A stretch of DNA of 64,000 bases from Rugamonas brunnea (GTDB lineage Bacteria; Pseudomonadota; Gammaproteobacteria; Burkholderiales; Burkholderiaceae_D). This document shows positions 57,306 to 64,000 of this stretch, piece by piece. The notes below the pieces were generated by a model. That model was not told where the DNA came from and ran no database searches. It was given only the letters and a program-made list of their open reading frames with translations. Location: contig NZ_JACEZT010000001.1 in NCBI RefSeq assembly GCF_014042345.1, positions 248,001-312,000 of the forward strand. Direction: 5' to 3'. Both the position numbers and the translations under genes were made by a program. Every line of letters starts with the position of its first letter. The stretch's first letter is position 1.

Positions 57306-59255
57306 ATGATCGGCATGGCCACCAAACTGGCGGCGCTGCAGCTGCTAAGACAACGCCTGCTCGCCGCGGCGGACCCGCAACTGGCGGCGCTGGGCAACCT
57401 GCTCTCCACCCAGGCGCGCTACGCCAGCTTCGGCGCGCTGGGTACGGCCATCGGCGACTTCGCGCCGGTGCGCCTGCCCGCCAGCGGCACGCTGGGCGCG
57501 GCCGGCGCCAATCCCTACATCGCCTTGTGGAAGCTGGTATTCAACGTGTTCGGCGGCGACGGCACGGCCGCCAACCCCGGCCTCAAGCCGGTGCTGGACC
57601 GCATCCGCGACCTGCTCGACCGGCTCGACGCGGTGGCCGCCGCCGAAGACCTGGACGCGCTGCAGGCGATGAGCGGCGAAGTGGACACGCTGAACCAGAT
57701 CGCCACCGACCTCAGCGCCATCCTGGTCGCCATCAAGGGCGACGGCACGCTGACCAACCTGGGCATCGTGCCGCAGGTGGCGGACCTGATCGGCACGCGC
57801 ATGATGCCGGCCTCCGTGCGCCCGCGCGCGGGCGGCGGCGCCGGCTTCCCGCCGCGCTTCTGGACGCTGCGCGAATTCCTGTCGCAGCGGCGCACCGGCC
57901 GTTTCGCCAAGCGGCTGTGGGACACGGCCCAATCCAGCGGACGCGATGAATTCAAGGCCTATGCGCTCGGCTGGCTGTCCAGCTGGTCGCTCAGCGCGGG
58001 CGGCGCCAGCGCCGTGGCCAGCATCGTCGGCGCGCCGTACCGCAACCAGTGGTGGCGCTCGCGCTTCGTGGGCAACTACATCGACCTGTGGTCCTATGGC
58101 TATGCCAAGGTGGGGCCGCGGCCCAAGCCCTACACGGACTGGCCCAACCTGTGCGCGCAAAAGCTGCACGAGCAGATCGCCGTGCCGGGCGCCGCGTTCG
58201 ACCCCGACCACATGATGCAGGACCTGCGGCTCGGGAACGCGCTGGGCACCGGCTTGCCGGCCGATTTCGTCAGCTACTGGCTGGACGCCTACGAGCACGT
58301 GTACGGCGACCTGGGCATGGACCGCCCGCAGATGGACGCCGACCGCCTGCAGGACGCCTACGCGATGGCGTGGCTGGTGCTGTGGTTCCAGACCAGCCCC
58401 CAGACCCTGGGCTGCAACGCCGTGGCCCCGGTGGCGCCCACCGACTGCGGCGGCGCCCCGCCATGGACCAATCCCGTGGTGCCGGGCGACGCCGGCGGCA
58501 GCACGGGCGGCCCGCCGCCGCCGGAGATCGACAAGAAGATCAAGCCGGCCAACGTGGTGTGCGCCATCCTGCTGGCCATCCTCGGCATCGTGGCGCTGTG
58601 CTTCGGCGGCTGGGTGGCCGGCGGCGCGGCGATCGCCGGCGCCATCGCGCTGGCCGCCAGCGCCGGCACCATCGACTGGGACAAGTTCCGCTGCAGCCTG
58701 GTGTGGTACCGGATCTATATGTACAACGGCCTGCGCGCGCTGCACGACGTGATGAGCCTGGGCGGCCTGGTCCATCCCTACACGCCCGAACTCAGCACCG
58801 ACGACACGGTGGTGCAGCTGCTGTCGGCCATCCCCACCCATATCCGCACCGGCGACAACATCGTGCTGACCCGCCCCTCGCGCGAAGGCTACCCGGTGGT
58901 GCCCTGGAACGGCATGGGCTTTTCCTGGTTCGACGACGCCAGCGGCGCGCTGGAACAGCCGGGCACGCAGCCGGCGCTGGCGGCGGCCTACCCGTCCGGC
59001 TTCCTCGACGATCCCGCCAATCCGCTGGGCAGCCGCTCGCCGTTCGACGCCAGCCCGTGGCCGTTCGCGCCCGGCATGGGCAACCAGCCGGCCGGTTTCA
59101 TCAACACGGTGGACGCCATGCTGGCCTGGCTGGGCGCGCCCACGTCCGAGCTGCCCGACCACGACCTGGACGGCGACCGGGGACTGGGCTTCCAGAACTG
59201 GCATTTCGTGACGGATGACTGGACCAATCCGGTCGACATCGAACCTAGCACGTGA
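57306..59255 (+). CDS. large hypothetical protein, first gene of the 57-62 kb operon
   Basis: A 649-residue protein I do not recognise. There is no signal peptide. Residues 1-190 are helical; 190-390 are Trp/Tyr-rich (SLVWYRIYMYN-like blocks occur later too) with WRSRFVGNYIDLWSYG. Around 395-410 is a Gly/Pro linker, then two hydrophobic segments at about 415-455 (CAILLAILGIVALCFGGWV and an Ala/Gly-rich stretch). The C-terminal 150 residues are acidic, with PDHDLDGDRG. The next gene starts 8 bp later. A membrane or injected-effector role is possible but unproven. Confidence 0.6.
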   Translation: MIGMATKLAALQLLRQRLLAAADPQLAALGNLLSTQARYASFGALGTAIGDFAPVRLPASGTLGAAGANPYIALWKLVFNVFGGDGTAANPGLKPVLDRIRDLLDRLDAVAAAEDLDALQAMSGEVDTLNQIATDLSAILVAIKGDGTLTNLGIVPQVADLIGTRMMPASVRPRAGGGAGFPPRFWTLREFLSQRRTGRFAKRLWDTAQSSGRDEFKAYALGWLSSWSLSAGGASAVASIVGAPYRNQWWRSRFVGNYIDLWSYGYAKVGPRPKPYTDWPNLCAQKLHEQIAVPGAAFDPDHMMQDLRLGNALGTGLPADFVSYWLDAYEHVYGDLGMDRPQMDADRLQDAYAMAWLVLWFQTSPQTLGCNAVAPVAPTDCGGAPPWTNPVVPGDAGGSTGGPPPPEIDKKIKPANVVCAILLAILGIVALCFGGWVAGGAAIAGAIALAASAGTIDWDKFRCSLVWYRIYMYNGLRALHDVMSLGGLVHPYTPELSTDDTVVQLLSAIPTHIRTGDNIVLTRPSREGYPVVPWNGMGFSWFDDASGALEQPGTQPALAAAYPSGFLDDPANPLGSRSPFDASPWPFAPGMGNQPAGFINTVDAMLAWLGAPTSELPDHDLDGDRGLGFQNWHFVTDDWTNPVDIEPST

Positions 59256-59263
59256 GGCCCATC

Positions 59264-60847
59264 ATGCCCGACTTGAAACCGGCAATGCGCGGCGACCAGC
59301 GGCCGCACGAGAAGCGCGACGAACAGCAATGGCTCGACGAATGGCGGCGCACCCAGGAAGCGCTCGACAAGCAAGAGCAGGCGCGCCGGCGCGCGTGGCT
59401 GGCCTGGCTCAAGGAACAGGGCGGCCGCGCCCAGTACACGGCGTGGATGGTCCTGCCGTGCAACCTGGGCGACTACGGCCTGCGGCCGCTGGCCTCCGGC
59501 ACGCCGTACTGGGCCTCGCCATTCATCTGGGTCGAGAGTCCCGATCCGTCCGGCCGCCCCCAGGCCGGTGCGGAGAACCACCTGGTGGCGCGCGTGTTCA
59601 ATCTGGGCGCGGGCACGGCGGCGCCGGCCAAGATCGATTTCTACTGGGCCGATCCGTCCGTGGGCCTGGGCGCGGCCGACGCCCATTTCATCGGCACGGA
59701 ATGGGCCGAGATCGGGCCGATGACCTCGCGCGTGGTGCGCTGCGCCACGCCGTGGATACCGAGCTACCTCAATAACGGCCACGAATGCGCCTTCCTCAAC
59801 TGTGACAACCACGTGCTCGATCCGCTGCTGCTGCCGTTCCAGCCATGGGCCGACCGCCACGTGGGCCAGCGCAACCTGGCCGTGCTGCCGGCCGTGGCGC
59901 AGCCGTTCCACTTCTGGGCCCCGGGCGGCAACCGCGCCGAACTGCACGTGACGGCGCTGCGCGGCGTGCTGCGCGAAGTACCGAAGGAACCCGGCAACGC
60001 CGTGCGCCTGCTGGGCGAAGCGGCCGCCCACCTGCTGGCCGGGCTGCGGCCGCAGGCGGTGACGGCGCGCCGCGCGCCGGGCGGACCGCGCCAGCCGCCC
60101 GTCGCCGGCCAGCAGGTTCCGGCCAAGACCGTGATCGCGGGCGTGCGCCAGACCGGCGCCACGCGCGTGCTGGCGCGCCCGGACGACAAGCTGCATCCGA
60201 TGCCGCTGGACGGCCGCGCGCCGCTGGGCGAGCACCTGTTCAAGGTGGACGGCCAGGCCGGCACGGCCCAGCAGATCGAACTGCAACTGCAGGAACTGAC
60301 GCTGCCGCTCAACACCTTCGTGGTGCTCAATATCTGCCACACCACCGCCCAAGCCGTCACCGGCGGCTACCTGCTGGTCCTGGCCCATCCGGCCTGGTTC
60401 CGCGCCACCCCGCATCAACCTATGGAGGACGAGTCCATGAAAATTCCCAGCCAAGATCCGCAAGACGCCGCGCTGCAGGCCATGGTGATCGCACAGTTTC
60501 CCCAGGCCCGCCTGACGCTGCAGATCGCCCGCGCCATGCAGAAGCACCTGCCTATTACCTCCATCGAGGAAATCGAACGCGCGGTGCAGTACGTGCACGT
60601 GGACGATATGTATCTGAACCCCGGCATGGTGGAACGCTTCGGCTTCAAGTCGCTGCTGCCGATCCGCGACAGCGCCGACCTGGTGGCCAAGATCGCCGGC
60701 ATGCTGCGCATCGCCGCGCAACAAGGCCACGGCGGGCCGTCGTCGCTGCTGGCCGGCGCCCTGCCCGGCAGCCGCGGCGCCGCCATCCCCGCCGCCCATT
60801 TCGCCGGACCATCGCTGTTCGGCTACACCGTCGCCAAAGGAGAATAG
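59264..60847 (+). CDS. hypothetical protein with CARDB-like beta domain
   Basis: A 527-residue protein with no signal peptide. Residues about 10-50 are a charged coiled coil rich in Arg/Glu/Gln. From about 60 to 210 the pattern NHLVARVFNLGAGTAAPAKI, FYWADPSVG, and later WADRHVGQRNLAVLP resembles CARDB/Ig-like repeat domains used in adhesion or scaffolding. Residues about 395-527 form a separate helical domain. ATG 59264 is preferred; a GTG at 59252 overlaps the previous stop. It is followed by the CFI-box gene with a 2-bp gap. Confidence 0.6.
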   Translation: MPDLKPAMRGDQRPHEKRDEQQWLDEWRRTQEALDKQEQARRRAWLAWLKEQGGRAQYTAWMVLPCNLGDYGLRPLASGTPYWASPFIWVESPDPSGRPQAGAENHLVARVFNLGAGTAAPAKIDFYWADPSVGLGAADAHFIGTEWAEIGPMTSRVVRCATPWIPSYLNNGHECAFLNCDNHVLDPLLLPFQPWADRHVGQRNLAVLPAVAQPFHFWAPGGNRAELHVTALRGVLREVPKEPGNAVRLLGEAAAHLLAGLRPQAVTARRAPGGPRQPPVAGQQVPAKTVIAGVRQTGATRVLARPDDKLHPMPLDGRAPLGEHLFKVDGQAGTAQQIELQLQELTLPLNTFVVLNICHTTAQAVTGGYLLVLAHPAWFRATPHQPMEDESMKIPSQDPQDAALQAMVIAQFPQARLTLQIARAMQKHLPITSIEEIERAVQYVHVDDMYLNPGMVERFGFKSLLPIRDSADLVAKIAGMLRIAAQQGHGGPSSLLAGALPGSRGAAIPAAHFAGPSLFGYTVAKGE

Positions 60848-60849
60848 CC

Positions 60850-61860
60850 ATGGTCTGGGCAGTGACACTCGTGGTGCACGACTGCGCCACCAACGCAGGC
60901 TTACAGGGCGCGCTGATCAGCGACGGCTACGGCGGCGGCGGCTACACCGACAGCTATGGCCAGTTCATCGCGCTGATCGACGATTACTACAGCGGCTACA
61001 TTGCGCAGATTTCCAAGTCCGGCTACTCGTCGCGCAACTTCACCTTCGACCGGTCACAGATAGGCACGCCGCAATCGACCTGTCTGAGCGTGTATGTCCC
61101 GCCGCCGCCAAGTTCGGGCGGAGGAGGCATCAGCTGCTTCATCGTGACGGCCGCCAGCGGTTCGGCCCAGTCGAAGGAAGTGACGGGCATGCGCGCGCTG
61201 CGCGACCAGGTGGCGGCCCGCGCCCCGCTGGCCGGGCGCCTGATCGACGCCATCTACGACCAGTATTGGCGCTTCAGTCCCGCCCTGGCGGACCAGATCG
61301 CGGAAAGCGAGGCCGCGCGCATGGGCGTGATGGCGCTGGTGGTGCGGCCACTGTTCGCGTGGTTCCAGCTCGCCGGCCAGCTGGCGCTGGCGCCGGACGA
61401 CACGGCGGCCGTGCGCCAGGCCGAGAAGGAATTGCGTTCGGCCTGCCCGCGCTACCTGAGTCCGGCCAAGGTGGCTTCCTACCTGGCGCTGCTGCTGCGC
61501 GGTGAGCCATTACCGGCCGGCGCGCCTGGCCTGGTGACGCAACTGGAGCCGCAACTGCGCTCGGCGCTGGCGCTGCCGCTGGTGCAGTGGGCCATCTTCG
61601 AGCCACTGCAACGGACCTGGCACGGCGCGGCCGAACGGCTCGACATGCGCAGCCAGGTCGCGGCCTGGCTGGGCGCGGCGCCACTGGACTGTGTGATGTC
61701 GCCCACGCCACAGCAGCTTGAGGAGGAACTGGCGTCGCTGGCGTCGCTGGTGCGGTTCGACCCGGGCGCGCGCAACCGGATCGGGGCCACGTTGCTCGCG
61801 GCCTGGCCGGGCACCGATGCCGCGCTGGCTCAGGCCGGCCTGCTCGATGCAGGCGCCTGA
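60850..61860 (+). CDS. CFI-box protein with N-terminal beta-sandwich
   Basis: A 336-residue protein. Residues 1-82 look like a carboxypeptidase-regulatory-like beta-sandwich (GALISDGYGGGGYTDSYGQF). A Pro/Gly linker (PPPPSSGGGG) leads to CFIVTAASGS at 96-105, the CFI-box also seen at the C-terminus of some secreted proteins, followed by DQYWRFSPALADQIAES. A further 160 residues of helices follow, so the CFI-box is internal here. It overlaps the next gene by 14 bp. Confidence 0.6.
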   Translation: MVWAVTLVVHDCATNAGLQGALISDGYGGGGYTDSYGQFIALIDDYYSGYIAQISKSGYSSRNFTFDRSQIGTPQSTCLSVYVPPPPSSGGGGISCFIVTAASGSAQSKEVTGMRALRDQVAARAPLAGRLIDAIYDQYWRFSPALADQIAESEAARMGVMALVVRPLFAWFQLAGQLALAPDDTAAVRQAEKELRSACPRYLSPAKVASYLALLLRGEPLPAGAPGLVTQLEPQLRSALALPLVQWAIFEPLQRTWHGAAERLDMRSQVAAWLGAAPLDCVMSPTPQQLEEELASLASLVRFDPGARNRIGATLLAAWPGTDAALAQAGLLDAGA

Positions 61861-62500
61861 GGCGCGGCTGTTCTTGGGCACCCGGCTGGCCTGGAGTATG
61901 GGGCTGGCCGGGTTTTGGGCGCTGGGCTATTTCATGGCCGGAGTATGGCTGCATCCAGCGCCCGTTTTTAATCCATCGTCCGCATTGGACGCAGCCATTC
62001 CGTTCGCCGGACTGGCACTGTGGCCCTATCTGTCTGGCATTATCTGGATGGGCATGCCGGCTGTACTGCTACAGTCGCCCGCGCTGTTCCGGCACACCGC
62101 TTACAGTTATAGCCTTCTGATCGCCTTTTCCATCCTGTGTTTTGTGCTGGTGCCAGCCGAGGCGCCGCAACTGCGCACGCAGGCCAACAGCGCCGGCCTG
62201 GACCCGGTCACCGCCTGGGCCTTGCTCCAGCTGCATGCGATCGACCCGCCGCGCAACCTGCTGCCATCGCTGCACGTGTCGCTGGCGGCGCTGGCCAGCA
62301 TCGCGCTGGTGCGCAGCAACGCGCGCTGGCGCGTGCCGGCCATCGTGGTGCTGGCCACCATCGTGGCATCGGTGTGCCTGGCCAAGCAGCATACGGTGGC
62401 CGATGCCGCCGCCGGCCTGCTGGCGGCATGGCTGTGCGATCGTCTGGTGCGCCGCCTCAGTCGCGCGCCGCGCCCCCGTCCACTTCCGCCGCCACCGTGA
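61847..62500 (+). CDS. PAP2-like membrane protein
   Basis: A 217-residue protein with about six hydrophobic segments. LPSLHVSLAA matches the PSxH motif and KQHTVADAAAGL the HxxxD motif of PAP2 phosphatases/inositol-phosphotransferase-like proteins; the first (KxxxxxxRP) motif is not obvious. Members dephosphorylate lipid phosphates at the membrane. ATG 61847 lies inside the previous gene's end, giving tight coupling. Its 3' end overlaps the convergent thioester-reductase gene by 44 bp. Confidence 0.7.
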   Translation: MQAPEARLFLGTRLAWSMGLAGFWALGYFMAGVWLHPAPVFNPSSALDAAIPFAGLALWPYLSGIIWMGMPAVLLQSPALFRHTAYSYSLLIAFSILCFVLVPAEAPQLRTQANSAGLDPVTAWALLQLHAIDPPRNLLPSLHVSLAALASIALVRSNARWRVPAIVVLATIVASVCLAKQHTVADAAAGLLAAWLCDRLVRRLSRAPRPRPLPPPP

Positions 62501-64000
62501 GCGGCGCGATCATGCCCTGTTCCAGCAGGTAGCGCACCAGATAGCTGGCCGTCAGCTCCAGCGAGGGATCGGCACGGCCATCTTCCAGGGCGTCGCGGGC
62601 CTGGCGATAGGCGTTGCTGCTGTAGCGCTTGAGCTGCATGGCGGCGATCTTGTCGGCCGACCGGTTGAAGAAGTCGAGCAGCGGATAGACGGGATCGCTG
62701 GCCGAACAGCGCAGGTTGAGCTGGTCGATGAAATGGGGAATGTCGTAGTACCGGAACTGGTAGCCGAAATCGCGCTCGATCACGCGCGTCAGGGCCGTCA
62801 TGCTGTAGTAGTGATCGGCCGTCACATGCAAGGGCGTGACCGGCGCCTGCGGCTGGCGCGCGATCGCCACGATATTGTGGGCGATCACGTCCGCCGCCAC
62901 GATGCTGAGCTGGTTGGGCGTATCGACGGCGATCCCGTGCCGGATCATGAAGGCCAGCATACGCAGCGCCACGTCGTTGTCGTCGCCCGCGCCCTGGGTC
63001 GACACGGAGATCAGCGAAGGCCGGTAGATGCGCACGTCCATGCCGGCGGCGCGCGCGGCCAGCGCCTGTTGCTCGGCCACCCATTTGCTCTGCGCGTAGC
63101 CGAAGTCCAGCGCTTCCATGCCCGCGTTGCAGTCCGATTCCAGCAACACGCCCTTGGCGCTCCAGCCGAAGATGAAGGTGCTCGACACCAGATGCAGACA
63201 GCGTGCGCCGCTGTCGCGGGCCAGCCGCAAGGCCGTGCGCGTGCCCTCCACGTTGGTGGCGCGCATGGCTTCATACGTCATCACATAATTGACGCAGGCG
63301 CCATTGTGGAACACTTCGCCCACGCTGTGGGCCAGCGCCAGCCACTGCGCCGGGTCCAATCCCCACGACGGCAACGCCAGGTCGCCGCACACGGCGCGCG
63401 CGCGCGCACGCAACTGCGCGTGCAGCGCGGGCGTGAGCAGGCGCGCGTGCCGCAGCGCTGCTTCCACCCGCGCCATGGCCACGGCGGGATCGGATGCACG
63501 CACCAGCAGCACCAGCTCGTCGTCGCCCTGGCGCAGCAGTTCATCGAGCAGGAACGGGCCGAAGAAGCCTGTTACCCCCGTCAACAGGATGGCGCGACCG
63601 GCCCGGCCAGCGGGCGGTGCGAGGCTGTCCACTGCGGCCAGCGGGTGGCCACGGTCTTCCGCCGCTGGCAAAGGATGGCTACGGTCTTCCGTGGCGGGCA
63701 GCGGGCGGTCACGGTCTTCCAGCATACGGACGGCGATGGCGTCATCCAGCGCAGCGCGCAGTTGCGCCAGGGCGGCCATGGCTGCATCGGCCCCGCCATC
63801 TTGGCCGTGGTCGAGCGGCGCCAGCGCGGACAGCAGGCTGCGCTGCGACAGGCGTTGCAGCAACTGCGCATCGAGCGCTTCCGCCAGCGCCCCGGAGCCA
63901 AAGCCTCGCAACACGTCTTCCAGTTCCAGCTGGATTTCCGTCAGCGCCAGCGAATCGATGCCCAGGTCGGCCAGCGCCACGCTGTCGCTGGCGATCCCCT
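62457..64000 (-). CDS. carrier-protein/thioester-reductase enzyme, 5' end outside the window
   Basis: About 514 residues of a larger protein. It opens with the C-terminal part of an acyl-carrier domain, LGIDSLALTEIQLELE, whose Ser carries phosphopantetheine. After a 30-residue repeat linker comes an NAD(P)-binding thioester reductase: LLTGVTGFFGPFLLDELL, then YAQSKW with the YxxxK pair. Such A-T-R proteins reduce a carrier-bound acyl thioester to an aldehyde or alcohol. The frame is open to the right edge, so the adenylation or other domains are probably beyond it. The frame begins before GTG 63980. Confidence 0.85.
   Translation of the reverse strand, partial: GIASDSVALADLGIDSLALTEIQLELEDVLRGFGSGALAEALDAQLLQRLSQRSLLSALAPLDHGQDGGADAAMAALAQLRAALDDAIAVRMLEDRDRPLPATEDRSHPLPAAEDRGHPLAAVDSLAPPAGRAGRAILLTGVTGFFGPFLLDELLRQGDDELVLLVRASDPAVAMARVEAALRHARLLTPALHAQLRARARAVCGDLALPSWGLDPAQWLALAHSVGEVFHNGACVNYVMTYEAMRATNVEGTRTALRLARDSGARCLHLVSSTFIFGWSAKGVLLESDCNAGMEALDFGYAQSKWVAEQQALAARAAGMDVRIYRPSLISVSTQGAGDDNDVALRMLAFMIRHGIAVDTPNQLSIVAADVIAHNIVAIARQPQAPVTPLHVTADHYYSMTALTRVIERDFGYQFRYYDIPHFIDQLNLRCSASDPVYPLLDFFNRSADKIAAMQLKRYSSNAYRQARDALEDGRADPSLELTASYLVRYLLEQGMIAPLTVAAEVDGGAARD
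63633..63719 (-). repeat. 30-bp tandem repeat in the carrier/reductase linker
   Basis: Three near copies of a 30-bp unit code for EDRDRPLPAT, EDRSHPLPAA and EDRGHPLAAV. They form the flexible linker between the carrier and the reductase domains. Confidence 0.8.

Noticed and set aside
59252..59263. GTG start four codons earlier for the CARDB-like gene
   Set aside because: It overlaps the preceding stop and has no better ribosome-binding site than ATG 59264, though it cannot be fully excluded.

Overview
The window is about 64 kb of GC-rich DNA from a motile Gram-negative bacterium. Several features point to a betaproteobacterium of the Oxalobacteraceae, probably Massilia/Duganella/Janthinobacterium-like: an Arg32-type elongation factor P next to its EarP glycosyltransferase, a DUF3460-scpA-panC run, a divergent mrp/metG pair, one large flhDC-mot-che cluster, and a PEP-CTERM protein. 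The genus is an inference from gene content, not from a marker sequence.

Layout. 0-6 kb: SAM methyltransferase, initiator tRNA with its own promoter and terminator, a secreted chorismate-lyase-like protein, a Tat-type phosphoesterase, a small hypothetical gene and the DEAD-box helicase gene dbpA. 6-11 kb: a three-gene unit (acyl-CoA-dehydrogenase-like flavoprotein, signal-less PhnD-like binding protein, ferritin-like di-iron protein) behind a roughly 300-nt structured leader, then a MarR regulator with a CPBP membrane protease. 11-15 kb: an amidase that looks catalytically broken, efp, and an earP carrying an extra copy of its own C-terminal lobe. 15-18 kb: five identical tRNA-Glu and three identical tRNA-Ala genes directly downstream of gltX.

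18-25.5 kb is an accessory island of lower GC: a frameshifted pseudogene, an IS21 istA remnant between 13-bp direct repeats, a four-gene minus-strand operon of exported proteins (coiled-coil protein, papain-like cysteine protease, unknown protein, alpha/beta hydrolase), and a HEPN-motif protein. 25.5-38.7 kb returns to core genes: mrp, metG, an acetyltransferase, an HD-GYP protein, psiF-like and yidB-like genes, a glutathione transferase, an EamA transporter, a porin, DUF3460, scpA, panC and an HDOD protein.

38.8-51.5 kb, all on the minus strand, is the motility and chemotaxis locus. In transcription order it reads flhD, flhC, a membrane methyltransferase, motA, motB, a cheZ-like gene, cheY, cheA, cheW, an MCP gene, cheR, cheD, cheB and a second cheY. 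FlhDC would switch on the flagellar regulon, MotAB power rotation, and the Che proteins control switching and adaptation.

52-57 kb: kynU-kynA (tryptophan to kynurenine to anthranilate), a CHRD/PEP-CTERM protein, and htpG with a clear sigma-32 promoter. 57.3-62.5 kb: an operon of three large unrecognised proteins and a PAP2-like membrane protein, convergent with a 5'-truncated carrier-protein/thioester-reductase gene that runs off the end. The candidates I consider most novel are the duplicated-lobe EarP, the 6.2-9.3 kb oxidoreductase unit with its leader, the exported hydrolase operon in the island, and the 57-62 kb operon. I see no CRISPR array, rRNA or replication origin.
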